Shown here: positions 40,473-51,279 of the stretch, piece after piece | How positions within the stretch are numbered: the stretch's first letter is position 1 | How the letters are laid out: each line of letters begins with the position of its first letter | Source: Chondrus crispus | Lineage: Eukaryota; Rhodophyta; Florideophyceae; Gigartinales; Gigartinaceae | Assembly (NCBI RefSeq): GCF_000350225.1 | Contig: NW_005179135.1 | Coordinates: 1-64,000, forward strand | Reading direction: 5' to 3' | DNA: 64,000 nucleotides | The notes under the pieces: model-generated | Seen by the model: the letters and a program-made list of their open reading frames with translations, nothing else | Told to the model about the DNA's origin: nothing | Database searches by the model: none | Translations under genes and position numbers: made by a program

Positions 40473-40597
40473 TGCGTAAACTCTCTAATCTACCAAAGAA
40501 AAATAGAAACCGTGGACATCAAAGTTGAAATGAAATAAAATTCGTTGATTTGTATGTTATGATAACGCTTGGTCGAATAGATCTACAGTATTATATA

Positions 40598-40704
40598 TGT
40601 AAGGGCACCACAGATTAGCCCTAGATCACACTCATATTAAAGTGTGACCCGGGCCTCCTACGGCGTGGTCCGGGATCATCGTTCCCCTACATCCTCGCAC
40701 CTTA
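40598..40704 (+). repeat. 5' LTR of copia-2
   Basis: 107 bp, TGTAAGGGCA...CTCGCACCTTA, ends TG...TA. Contains a palindromic CACTCATATTAAAGTGTG segment and a GC-rich CCCGGGCC-type middle. Confidence 0.94.
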
Positions 40705-40720
40705 GGTTATGGACCCTATC
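40705..40720 (+). other. copia-2 primer binding site, half-tRNA type
   Basis: GGTTATGGACCCTATC follows the LTR with no gap. As in copia-1 and Drosophila copia, GGTTATGG is complementary to the anticodon loop region (CCATAACC) of initiator tRNA-Met. The downstream bases match less well than in copia-1. Confidence 0.65.
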
Positions 40721-40725
40721 TTCGA

Positions 40726-41907
40726 GTGGCCTCGCTCCCCGTGACGATCTCCACTCTGGACCACGCTATCCAGCGCGTCCTGCGCTCGAGGCGATTCAGC
40801 CTACGACAGCACATCGACAACCTATACGCCAACGCCACCGCGCAGGAACCCCTCGACAACATCAACACACACAACGCGCCGCAAACGGCCGACAGCACAC
40901 CAAACATGACGTCCCCATACACGATTCCCATCCCTACCCTCACGAAAAACAACTATGATATCTGGCAATTCGCTGTTACGAACTACATCCAGGAACTCGG
41001 TCTGACCGAACTCACCGTCCAGGGCGGCCCGGCTAGTCCCAGCGCCGACCCTGAACAGACACAGAAACATGCCAAGGAGATCGCCCAGGTCCGCCGCATC
41101 ATCGGCTCGACGATCTCACCGGAAACTTTATGCATCATAGGATATGACATCCTCCAGCTGTCGCCAGCCGACATGCTTGCCAACATCAAGACACACTATG
41201 AGGATGACGAAACACCCGAAGAACACGAAAGGTTACGAGCCAAAGCCACGACGATCACCATCAAACCGCGCGAGACCATCGAAGATTACATCACCCGACA
41301 CCTCAGTCACCGTCAAGCCATGCTACGCGCCAAAGTTCCAGGACTCTCAGACGCACGCGTCACCATACCATACATCATACGTGGGCTGGCGTCACGCCCG
41401 GCCTTCCGCCAGCACATACCGAGCCTGCTCGCGCACAGAACGACCACTATCCGTGAACTCCGACAGCTGCTAGACCTATTCATACCAGCAGCCGAAACCA
41501 TCAACCCACAAAAGACAAGGACAACCCGCACCTGGTGCACTTTCCACCATTCCAACTCCCACCACACGAACGAATGCCAGCAGCTACAAAAACTGCAACA
41601 CGAACGACGCCCCCCGTACCAAGGCTACAACCAAGGGCGACCCGCGCAGACGGCAGGATACAACCCCCCACGCGACAGGGGCCGCGGTCGCTTCCGCCGA
41701 ACCGACGCATTCAAACGCGCACGCAACAGCGCCAACGCCGCTCTGCACATACAAGAACCCGAAGATTACAATGACTGCCATTATTCCCCCTACAACACGG
41801 AGCACACGGAGGAGCCCGACCAGCACAAAGGCAGCGACAATGAAGAGGACATGGCACAGGTACAGCACACCCCGTCTCACAAATACTACCTCGATTCTGG
41901 ATGCTAA
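40726..41907 (+). pseudogene. copia-2 gag and start of protease
   Basis: The frame is open from 40726 (GTG); the first in-frame ATG is at 40906 (MTSPYTIPIPTL). The gag body resembles UBN2-type gag (NNYDIWQFAVTNYIQELGL; IEDYITRHLSHRQAM). A variant zinc knuckle CTFHHSNSHHTNEC follows, then a Gly/Arg-rich segment. The frame closes right after the protease signature YYLDSGC at ~41885-41905, so gag is intact but the protease is truncated by a stop or frame change. Confidence 0.88.
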
Positions 41908-42126
41908 CCATCCTTCTTCCGATATGCGCCTACTAACGCCCGTCGCCAACCCTCTACCACGGCTCTCCCCAACAGCTCCGGAGCTAGAGGCACTCATACG
42001 TCTTCTGTCACGCTTCATGACCGCCGAGGAGCCACACTCCGCGTACCGCACGCCATCACAATCCCCACCTTTTCCAAAAACCTACTATCAGTAGCACAAG
42101 TTACTCTACAAAATGACTGCCACGTA

Positions 42127-43130
42127 GTGTTCACGCCTCACGGCGGCTATATGATACCATCCCACACCCCCACCCCACAAAACGCATTCGCGCATTTCAC
42201 CCTTGACAACGGCTTATACAGCATAACGCTGAGTGACACGGCCAAGACGTCACCAACGGGCATACCGCTGCAACTCGAGTCTCGAGACCCCCCGGCAGAG
42301 TGCCACAACACGCACGAACCGAAACGCTCCATCGACGATTATTTCACCAAAGCAAAACCGAGACCACCCCCCCAACGGGCAATGCAACAGACCCCAGCAC
42401 AGCCACCATGCCCAACACCCACGGCCTTCACAACAAGAAAACCACCCCGCAACATCCCCCCCCGCCACCGCGGAGTCCCCACAGACCGAACGACACACAT
42501 CGCCCGTTTCCCATACCACCTCCCCGACATACCACCAACTCTCCGGGAAGCCGCGAACGACCTCTACACGTGGCATCTCAGGATGAACCACACATCCCCG
42601 ACAACGCTCCAAAAAATGGCCACACTCCCCATCCCACGGGGCCTCCCAGCGTCCATAAAAAACGCCAAGTGCCCATTCACTGCCACGGCTGCAGTTTAGG
42701 ACACATGCAACGCGCCGCCCACCATGACCACATCACGCGGCCCCCGGCCGGGCACACGATCACAACCGACATGGCTGGACCGTTCCCAGCCACCCCCGAA
42801 GGCCACCGGTACTTCCTCTCCTTCACCGAGCTGCATACACGCTTCACAACCATCGTCCTCCTACGCCGTCGCGCGGACGCCGGCAACCACATCCGCTCTA
42901 TACTAACGCGCCTCCCCAGGCACTTCCACCGCCCCGTCGCACGGGTACGATGCGATAACGCGGCAGAATACCTCACCAAACTGCTCATCGGACTATTGCC
43001 GTCCATGGGCATACACCTAGACCCCACCACGTCTCATACCCCGCAAGAGAACTCAGTATCAGAACGACTCAACAGGACCCTCGTCCAGAGGATGAGAGCA
43101 ACACTCACCGCAGCCAAACTACCGTTCTAG
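42127..43130 (+). pseudogene. copia-2 pre-integrase and integrase core
   Basis: The frame from 42127 holds the pre-integrase motif LYTWHLRMNHTSPTTLQKM (~42560-42620). Homology then moves to the frame of 42300-43130. There the integrase core reads TITTDMAGPFPA (Asp), VARVRCDNAAEYL (Asp) and TPQENSVSERLNRTL (Glu). A TAG at 43128-43130 interrupts the same frame, and homology continues beyond it (KYWALCLLDTT). Confidence 0.88.
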
Positions 43131-43283
43131 AAGTACTGGGCACTGTGCCTACTAGACACCACCATTAAGCACAACTCATGCTACCACTCCACCATCCAAG
43201 ACATCCCCAGAGCAGTCTGGACACGGCATCGCCACGCATACTCCCCCTTTCCCCACCGTAGTCTCTTCCTCGGCAACTACCGC

Positions 43284-44222
43284 ATGTTCGCCGAGTACGG
43301 CTTCATACCGGACGTACGCGCAATCAAACAGAAAAGCGATAACCGCGGTATACTAGTACGATACCTCTACCCAGTAGACGACCGGCACTACAAAGTACTC
43401 AACCCCCGGAATGGACAACTGATGACTGCGCGCATAGTCAATTTCCGACCCTACAACCCCAAATTTGACCCAAGCCTTCGGTATGCCCACCCACTACCAC
43501 CTGCGGAGGTAGTTCACCCATGGGTGAACGCCCACCACGTCATACCAACCGAAGCCAACCTGGTAAGCCACACAAAAATCACATCGGACAACACTACCGT
43601 GCGCAAGCCACCCCCCAAACCGCCACGCAACCTGTATGATGCCCGAGCAGCCCCCGACGCCGACGCGTGGGCCACGGCGTACGCTAAGGAAATCAACATG
43701 CACTCCTCGTTCCGGACATTCGCCTACGTCCCCCGTGCAGCGCTCCCGCCCAAGACCAAAGTACTCTCACCGGTAGTGAACCTAAGCTACAAGTTAGACA
43801 AGACCGGAAACGTCATCGGGCATAAAATACGGTGTGCCTACCCTGGAAATAGACTTACGCCGGGCATACACTACGACGCACGAGCCGTGTCGACATTCTC
43901 TACCGATAGAGACGCCATGCGACTTGTCCTCGCCGTATGCGTTTCACACGGCATCCGCGTGAGACACATAGACCTCACAAGCGCTTTTCTCCACGAACCG
44001 TACTGCCGTAAAACACCACTCTACGTCACACCACTGCTACACTTCAACGGCACACCAACTCGACCAGGCATGGTCGCCCGCATACAAAAAACCTCTGGGG
44101 CACGCCACAAGCCCCGCGTGTATACAGCGACGGCCTCCGTCGACATCTCATCACCCACGGCTACACACAGCTCAAAGGCGACCCTAACGTCTACCGAAAA
44201 CGCGACGGGGACAAATTTTTGA
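43284..44222 (+). pseudogene. copia-2 integrase tail and reverse transcriptase N-terminal half
   Basis: It is in the same frame as the integrase core. It contains the integrase C-terminal tail (GILVRYLYPVDDRHYKV), an acidic/proline linker and the reverse transcriptase fingers (HKIRCAYPGNRLTPG; RHIDLTSAFLHEPY with the first catalytic Asp). From about 44.10 kb homology shifts to another frame (HLITHGYTQLKGDPNVY), so the end of this frame is spurious. Confidence 0.88.
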
Positions 44223-45274
44223 TCATGGCGGTAACTATCGACGACTTCGCCGTCGGCACTAACAGCGACAGGATGTACGAAAGCCTGCTGGGCGACCTCA
44301 GGCAGAAATACCACGTCAAAAACCTCGGCACCGCGGCTCACCTTATCGGCTGGTCATTGAACTGGTCACACAACGGCGCATTGCACATCTCCCAACCACA
44401 CTTGGCCCGTTCTTTCGTAAACCTCCTCCGCATGGACAAGGACAAGCTCTTCCACACCCCATATCTCTCCGGCATGAAGCTGCACGCCCCCGACCCACAG
44501 GAAACATGCCTAGACACAAAAAAATACCCCTATGCCCGAGCGATAGGCATATTGCGATACCTAGTCGACTCCACCCGACCCGGCCTCGCCTATATCACTT
44601 GTTTATTATCCCGACACACCAAACACTTCACAGGGCGTCACTGGACGGCCCTCAAGCACGTCGCGAGATACCTACTCAACACCATCCACCACGGCCTAAT
44701 ATACACAGCAGGTCCCCATCGCATATCCGCGTTCTCCGACGCAGATTTCGCCGGGTGTCACGACACCCGACAATCGACGATGGGCAACGTCATTTGTTAC
44801 GGCAAAAACGCAATATCATGGTCGTCCCGCCGCATCAGGACCGTGGTGGATTCCACGTTTGCATCCGAATACATAGCTGCAAGCGTAACCGCGCAGCACG
44901 CGAAATGGCTGCGCAACCTCACAACCGAAATTACCGGCACCAAACTCCCCACGACGGCGCTTCATATGGACAACCAAGGCGCAATCGCCGGCGCCGAGGC
45001 GTCTGCGCCCACACGCAAAACAAAATATATCGACGTACGATACCACGTGTTACAGCAACTGACACGCGACAAGGTAATACTACCAACCTACGAACCATCT
45101 GCAGACCTCCGAGCGGACTGCCTCACCAAACCGCTCACGCGGCAAACCTACGCCAAACACCTCAACAGCATACGCCTCGTCTCGCAGCCGCGCACCCACG
45201 GCTGTAAGGGCACCACAACACCACTGCGCGACCACGAGAACATCAGCGCAGACTGTAAGGGCACCACAGATTAG
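44219..45274 (+). pseudogene. copia-2 reverse transcriptase C-terminal half and RNase H
   Basis: The frame carries the catalytic box as AVTIDDFAV, that is I-D-D in place of the usual V-D-D. The thumb, the RARAIGILRYL-type segment and the RNase H follow (SAFSDADFAGCHD; ASEYIAASVTAQHAKWLRN; ALHMDNQGAIA; KTKYIDVRYHVL; ADCLTKPLT). About 340 residues are uninterrupted. The frame runs into the 3' LTR. Confidence 0.9.
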
Positions 45275-45360
45275 CCCTAAATCACACTCATATTAAAGTG
45301 TGACCCGGGCCTCCTACGGCGGGGTCCGGGATCATCGTTCCCCTACATCCTCGCACCTTA
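45254..45360 (+). repeat. 3' LTR of copia-2
   Basis: 107 bp, two differences from the 5' LTR by eye. A partial copy of the LTR start (TGTAAGGGCACCACA) also occurs at ~45202, about 50 bp upstream. Confidence 0.94.
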
Positions 45361-45365
45361 ATATA

Positions 45366-46366
45366 CACTAGAGATCTGTTGCCCGGCGGCGAGTGAGGTG
45401 AGCTGATCGTGCTGTCATGCGTGTTCCACGTGTGCACGTATTGCTCTAATGACAGGGACAGCATCTACTCTCGAGTCCGTGGCACAAGTAGCGATATTGT
45501 ACCTCGAAAGCTCGAAGGGAGAGAGCGAAGGATCAAGAGAGAGTGACCCTCTCTCACTTCTGTGCTGGATGTACATTTGTGGTCTTGGTGTATGCGTCAG
45601 GGCCGTGGTATCTAGCACTGAAGCTCGCTAACGTGTCCGACGTGGAGAGGCGCGCCGGATGTGCACACGCATGACAAAACTGTTGGCTTCACGTGCAATC
45701 AGCCCTTTAAGTTTCCTGGTTTTCATAAGAGCACGAGGAGCACCCGCGCTCGTCCGTCTCATCGCGACTGCCCGTTCCTCTGCCGCTTGGCGGCACGCTG
45801 CCGGCTTCCAGGGGCGGCCAGTTGCAGATGTCTTTCGAACTGCGGTGAACGTCTTGGCGTCTCCTTTTCAACACTTCCGGCATCGTCATTCGCACCTCTG
45901 ACGGTCCGTGTCTTGAGAGTCAAGACAAGGCTCCGTCTATAGCCCTCAACGTTTCCGCTGAAGTGAGAAACATTTTAGCCCCTCTCCTTCAATGCTCCAA
46001 AAAAGTGCGACCACCTTTTCCCATTAAACGCCAACCCAACAAGTGTCCCGCGTGGCGAACCTTGCCTCAACATTGGCAACGCACAAGATGTCTACCCCGG
46101 ACCAGTCAATCGCTTTCTGCTTCCGCCACGCGTTCCATCTCAACGACCCTGACATACACTCTCCAAGCCCTCCGTTTCTTGGGAACGGTACCACCGATGC
46201 ATCCGCAAGGGATGTAGAACGCACTACGACCGCCTCTCTTATTCAAAAGCATCATGTTTACTTCGCAAGCGAGCCAACACTAAATTCCCTGAATTTTTAA
46301 GCAGTTATCCACACTCATCCACACACCAACGCTCAGGCCCCTATCGTCCTTCTTTTCACGCGCTTC
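45366..46366. other. 3' flank of paralog C, no supported gene
   Basis: 45.74-45.92 kb resembles parts of 48.24-48.42 and 18.13-18.27 kb (TCCGTCTCATCGC). 45.96-46.37 kb resembles the downstream flanks of the other paralogs. Short frames are not conserved between copies. Confidence 0.5.
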
Positions 46367-46753
46367 TTAATACTGACAGCACACCCTCGAGCTCGATATG
46401 CTCGAAGCGGCTGACACAAACGTGAAACCGCGCCTACACTCACTGAACACCGTCTGCGCACACGCTTCAAATCCATCGCCATCCGTGCATGCTTGGATCT
46501 TCCCCCTTACGCACTCTAGCACCCTGCACACGAACGAGTTTTCGGTGTAGCACATCGTAATTTTTTGCGACCGGAAGACGCACCCGTTCGTCACGGACAA
46601 GTTCACCAAGATCGACTTCCGCCCGTCACTGCACGCCGGCTGTTCGGTTGCCGTGAGAGAATTCAGACGCGGGGTGCAGTCGTCACCGGTGGCTGCGGAC
46701 AGCAGCAGCAAAATGAGAGTAAAGTAGAGCGTTGCGGCTTGGAAGGATGCCAT
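46367..46753 (-). CDS. Secreted cysteine-rich protein, family paralog C, 128 aa
   Basis: The signal peptide MASFQAATLYFTLILLLLSAATG is followed by a mature chain with 11 cysteines. The family core is present: C-S-D-G-R-K-S-I-L-V-N-L-S-V-T-N-G-C, TMCY, ECVRGKIQAC, FEACAQTVFSEC, GFTF, a Ser-rich stretch and terminal CC. It is closest to paralog D (FEACAQ, SSISSSR-CC shared). Compared with D it has one extra cysteine (FVC) in place of the R-V-W segment. The TATA box is 98 nt upstream, and the upstream block conserved with A, B and D is present. Extracellular by inference; function unknown. Confidence 0.86.
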   Translation of the reverse strand: MASFQAATLYFTLILLLLSAATGDDCTPRLNSLTATEQPACSDGRKSILVNLSVTNGCVFRSQKITMCYTENSFVCRVLECVRGKIQACTDGDGFEACAQTVFSECRRGFTFVSAASSISSSRVCCQY

Positions 46754-46850
46754 GTCGGATGTTGTTTTCGTCTTTGTGGTTGGAGCTTAGCTTCTGAATC
46801 GATTGTTGCAGATTATGCTTTGCTTTATCCTTTTGCTTCATCACCCGTCC

Positions 46851-46857
46851 TTTTATA
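46851..46857 (-). promoter_or_regulatory. TATA box of paralog C
   Basis: CAATATAAAAGGACG on the minus strand, 98 nt upstream of the ATG. Confidence 0.78.
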
Positions 46858-46919
46858 TTGCTCGATGCAGCTGAGCAAGAGGCCCGCCGACGGTGATTTC
46901 ATCTGGAAGCAGATCGACA

Positions 46920-49311
46920 GCGAGGACAGCGAGAACAGGCGTGTGTTTCCGCCGCTGACACGGGAGCAACACGCGAGCAACAGGGCCAATCAGTCAGATA
47001 ATCTAATCTGCGGTGCAACAGGTTGAGTTGTACAGTATCATGAACCACTTGTACAGCTGACAGAATCTGTATTCTAGTCTCGAGTGACCACATAGGAGAC
47101 CGCGAATCGCTCCCACTGTTTTGCTTAGGATGCAATTGGTGAGGACAAACTTATCTCGGTGTGAAATGAAAGAGTTCCCATGTGTTGCCTGGAGATTATG
47201 TCGATGTCAGACTGTTTTGAGTCTCTCCCGCGCGTTTCTGCGAAATGTGCTGGCTTCCACTTCAGAAAGTAAAGCGGATCCGATATGACATGCTTTGTGA
47301 ACAGGTGTAGGATCCGGGAGGATTGCTGTCACAATTCCGGGGTAGTATATCTTGTCGATTTGACACATGTGCATCCAAATCGATGCAATCAAATAGTGTC
47401 GATATTATTGTTTACGCGTAGCTCCAACTGCTGAGCACATCCTGAATAGACAAGCCGTGAGGGTGTGTAATCAGATGTTTTTCCAGCAATTATCTTCTCA
47501 CCTGAGATCACAATTCAACAAATCTTTTCTCAGTTTACAGTTGTTCTACAAGACCATGAAAAGTAGCATTGTCATTTGGAAACAAGTGCCAGGTGGCGGC
47601 AGGCCACATTCCAATCAGAAGCATGTGTCCCTCCCAGATATTTTTACCAAGTGAAGCGAAAAAGTACTTGATACGGGGCCTTCGAAACAAATCAGGCAGT
47701 GTCAAATTCTAACATGCAATTCATCTTTCATTGACTTTTTCGTCTTCCCATGTTTGCAAACTACGACAGTATCCCATTGTTCTGCCCGATTTCTTTTCCG
47801 ATAGCAAATACGTTTCAGAAAAGATCCAAATTTGGGAATAATTTCATGCATTTTGCCGCAAAAATCGGGGTACAAGGGATGATATCTCAGACTGTGAGGG
47901 TGGCTTACTACGTCGGGTGTCAACCTGCATAGTGGGAGCCGGCATTGACCCCTCCTGACGTATCCGGCATGAAAATAAAGAGTAGCCCCTTGCCCCTCAG
48001 TTGACTTCGTACGAGGTCAGTTGTCATCTAGACACCAGCTCGTGAGAGCTATCAGCCCTTCCAGGTTATTTAAGAGCACGTCTACGAGAGTCAATGTCAT
48101 GGGAGACCTGGCCGAAGAAGCGTTTTACTAAAAAGCTAAAGTCTACTGCCCACTATATACTGTACCAAGGGTACCGTGCTGTGTGCCAATACTGTACATT
48201 AAGTTTGAAAGGTTGCTCACAAGGGCACATGGACACCAGCGTCCGTCCGTCTCATCGCCCGTCGGCCTTCCACTGCCGCACGGAGTGACATTGCCGACTG
48301 AGACGCTTGGGTGCCGTAAAAAGGCTTAGGCAGACCGCCGAGGGGTATAGGGTGACATTGCTCGGGTAGCATGTGGACTTTCTGCCGCCTTCTGCATCCT
48401 CGTTTGCAACCCGACGGTCATGCTTTGAGACGCTGCTTGTATAGCTCTCGCTATATGTTTTGAAGGCGTTGCACTCTTCTCCGGGGTTAGTGACAATGGG
48501 CGCGAGGACGGATGTCTTCGACATTTTTTTTTCCGATCGTTCGCACAGTTTGCTTCCTTCTTTCGGCAACATGTCATCCTTTTCTTGGCACTACATCCTA
48601 CGCGCCCCTGTCCATTACACGCTTTAGCATAGACTTTTTTTACTTCTCCCTTTTTTAACCCCGTGATCGTATCACCATCTCTCCTCACCATCATCATACC
48701 CACCATTGTCACATACCTCGCCACTCCATATCCTCCGCGCCCTGTGCAACGTGCGGTGGCTTTACAGCTTTGCGTTATGTTTATCGACTACTTGTCATGT
48801 CCTCGCTGGCATCTCATCCCATTATTAGCTTTATCACAGGAGTTGCCACCCATCCTTCAATTCTCAAGGCCTTGCATTATCGCCTCCCATATTTCGCCAA
48901 ACACAGCCGCTCCCATGTCCGTATAAAAAACTGGTGACGCGATCGCTCTCCGAATTAATGAACAGCACCGTAGCCAACCAGTTGTCCTCCTCAGCAAAGA
49001 GACCTATCATATGGGTAGCTCCTTTTACTGTTCTCCACAAATGCAGCCTCCACTTCGCAAGAATCGCACAATCAACAACTGCCCCTCCCTGTGCCATCTC
49101 TCCCGGATTTCGTCGAACGCGCGACATCTCGACCCAACAATAGAGATATCACGCAAACGGAAAACTGTTTGCTCTGTAAATAAAATTACACTGAAATCAT
49201 GGGTCCATATAATTCTGCAATTCCTCCTGAGCAAAATTGCAGAATTATGGCTTGTGATTTGGCAACTCGATCTTGCCTGAAATACGTGTTACACGTTCTC
49301 GTGTGAATCTA
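46920..49311. other. Duplicated upstream region of paralog C
   Basis: 47.2-47.6 kb resembles the far-upstream regions of A, B and D (ATCAAATA-GATATTATT near 47385). A decayed M1 end (GTCATCTAGACACCAGC) closes at ~48034. 48.23-49.14 kb is homologous to the 3' flank of the plus-strand gene at 17.6 kb, but no intact copy of that gene is present. No supported ORF. Confidence 0.55.
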
Positions 49312-50454
49312 GTCTTTAGATGGCAAGTGACCTCATTTGAGGCAATTTTTCTCCTTACTTTTAGTCGACTGGTGCATACTCAATGCGAATGAAAAAGATA
49401 TCCTCGCCATAGCAGATGAATTATGCGGGGCATAAACGATTGATTTTTTTGAGAACCGCATTTCCCTTCCGGTCGTCTTTAGAAATGCCTGGAAACGATT
49501 TTTTGAGCACCCTTGAAACATTTTGTGTTGATATTTTTGGAAACAACAACGCCCTTCTCAAATGGCAACAGGGTATTAAAATTAAATTTGATTCTTAGTT
49601 TCTCAGTGTACTCAAAACGGCTATCGCGATGTTCTGCAAGATGTTATTGCAGTGCCAAGTATCTTAAAGAAATAGTGCTCCAAAAAGATGTTAAAGTTTC
49701 GATTTAATTCGCGTTATTTTTTTCCATTGGCCCACAAACTGGCTGGACGTAAAGTAAAGTAAACCCGAGATTGAAAAATTCCACAACGAGTTTTGCGGAC
49801 TGACCTCCAGCAAGGTACCTGCCTGCAATAAACGCAAGTCTGGTACATCGTTGTGCCGCCCGACGGATCACGTGCACCTGCGCGAATACTCGCTGAAGCG
49901 AATATTGTAGCTTGCCACAAGGACAGAAAGTTTCTCAGTCGAAAGAGCGATGTGTTTCGTCTTCTTGACAGGCTGAGGGCGGCCGTTTGGAGAGGACCGC
50001 TTTTTAGAAGTTTCTACTTGTCTATCTTTCGCGGTTGCTTCGGCAGCATATGTGGCAGATCTTGTGGTGCTTTGATCCGTTGATGGACTCTGGGTAGATG
50101 AAGTGATAGGGGCGAGGCGTCCATGACGCATATCGCTACGACGGTGCAATCTGGGACTCGTTTGTGCTGATGAAAAGAACGGAAGACCCGCTTCGTTTTT
50201 CTTCACGACGGGTCGACCCGGCACTGCTGTGATCAGGCGAATGTGAAGCTCGTGGAAAACTCACATGCCCCGAGTTTTCGGTAAGCTGTGAGTTTTGCCA
50301 AACGCGTTGTTTGAAAATTTTGCGTTCAGAAAATCCGAGCAAACTCTCCGCCAAAACACGCGTTTTCGTGACTTGACGGACAACGGTACCATATGTGTAT
50401 TTTTGCAAAAAAACGCTGGCCTCATGTGAGGCAAACCGCTTTTCGTGTAGACAC
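49312..50454. mobile_element. MITE family M1, copy 3, with nested M2 element
   Basis: The left end GTCTTTAGATGGCAAGTGAC and the right end, inverted, GTGTCTACACGAAAAGCG are flanked by TA (49310-49311 and 50455-50456). The M1 body is interrupted at ~49708 by an M2-related sequence and resumes at ~50396. This copy is the most diverged of the three. Confidence 0.78.
49708..50395. mobile_element. M2 element nested in M1
   Basis: Homologous over most of its length to 35839-36528, including the GTGCCGCCCGACGGATCACG block at ~49853. The left inverted repeat is eroded; the right keeps ACGGACAACG. Confidence 0.75.
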
Positions 50455-50710
50455 TAATGCTCCGTTCTTCTTGCGCTTCGCATCGCGTTCCAACCTCGTT
50501 TGTCCACACTGTGCGAGCGCTCACTCTCTTGCGAGGGATAACACCAATGCATTCGCACAGGACAAACAACGCACCACAACCCCACTCATTTTCGAATGTC
50601 TCTTCTTTACGATGCAAAAAGCAAAAATGAAATTCCCCCCATTTTAACGCAGCTATCTTTACTCACCAACACGCTAAACCAAAGCACGCCTGGCCCTCCC
50701 TTCAACCCCA

Positions 50711-51097
50711 TTAAAACCTGCAGCATTCCCTCGAACTTGAAATGCTAGAAGATGCCCCCGTAAACGTGAACCCCCCCTTGCACTCATCAAACACCTTCTG
50801 CGCGCAAGCTTCAAAGTCTTCGTCATCCGTGCAAGCTTGAATATCTGCCCTCACACACCTTCTCACCTCCCACACACGGGGCTTCTCACTGAAACACAGC
50901 GTCATTTCTTGCGAGCGGAAGATGCACCCGTTGTCCACGGTCACGACCACCGAGATCGACTGTCGCCCGTCGCTGCAGTTCGGCTCCGGGCGCTTAGACA
51001 GCGACGACAGACGCGGCAGGCACTCTTCGGCGACAGCAGCAGACAGCAGCAGGAGCAGGAGGGCACTGTATAGCGCCGTGATATGAAAAGAAGTCAT
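50711..51097 (-). CDS. Secreted cysteine-rich protein, family paralog D, 128 aa
   Basis: The frame is open from 51196, but the ATG at 51097 matches the start of the other paralogs and begins a signal peptide (MTSFHITALYSALLLLLLSAAVA). The mature chain has ten cysteines: C-S-D-G-R-Q-S-I-S-V-V-V-T-V-D-N-G-C, TLCF, VRRCVRADIQAC, FEACAQKVFDEC, GGFTF and terminal CC. It is more acidic than paralogs A and B (several Asp/Glu in place of Lys/Arg). A TATA-like CATAAATA lies 104 nt upstream; the proximal block GCACTTGGGCAGGAGGCCC is present. Function unknown. Confidence 0.86.
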   Translation of the reverse strand: MTSFHITALYSALLLLLLSAAVAEECLPRLSSLSKRPEPNCSDGRQSISVVVTVDNGCIFRSQEMTLCFSEKPRVWEVRRCVRADIQACTDDEDFEACAQKVFDECKGGFTFTGASSSISSSRECCRF

Positions 51098-51200
51098 GGC
51101 GATAGGTGTATTCGTCTTCGTCCCGAGGGCACAAACTTTTCTGAAGATACGGATGCTGAAGATGACAACTGGCCTTTGCATTTGTCGTGTTCCCATCTGC

Positions 51201-51208
51201 TATTTATG
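51201..51208 (-). promoter_or_regulatory. TATA-like element of paralog D
   Basis: The minus strand reads CTACATAAATAGC at the position of the CAATATAAAA box of the other paralogs, 104 nt upstream of the ATG. Confidence 0.6.
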
Positions 51209-51279
51209 TAGAAGAGATGCACTTGGGCAGGAGGCCCCACCAGCAATGCTTTCATCCAGAAGGAGGCTGGTGCCAGTCA

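Larger units (their letters stand above)
37823..40486. mobile_element. PIF/Harbinger DNA transposon, near-complete
   Basis: The ends share AGAGAGTTTACGCA and its complement (37823-37836 and 40473-40486), with further matching bases inward (AATGACA). It carries the two convergent genes typical of this superfamily, a DDE transposase and a Myb/SANT-like protein. The expected 3-bp duplication is not clear: ATA lies on the left and TAA on the right, so the outer limits may be off by a base or two. Confidence 0.82.
40598..45360 (+). mobile_element. Ty1/copia LTR retrotransposon (copia-2)
   Basis: A 4763-bp element with very short 107-bp LTRs that differ at two positions by eye, and a 5-bp target duplication ATATA (40593-40597 and 45361-45365). 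It carries copia-order gag, protease, integrase, reverse transcriptase and RNase H with several frame changes. It is GC-richer than copia-1 and belongs to a different lineage. A solo LTR of the same family lies at 21.9 kb. Confidence 0.95.
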
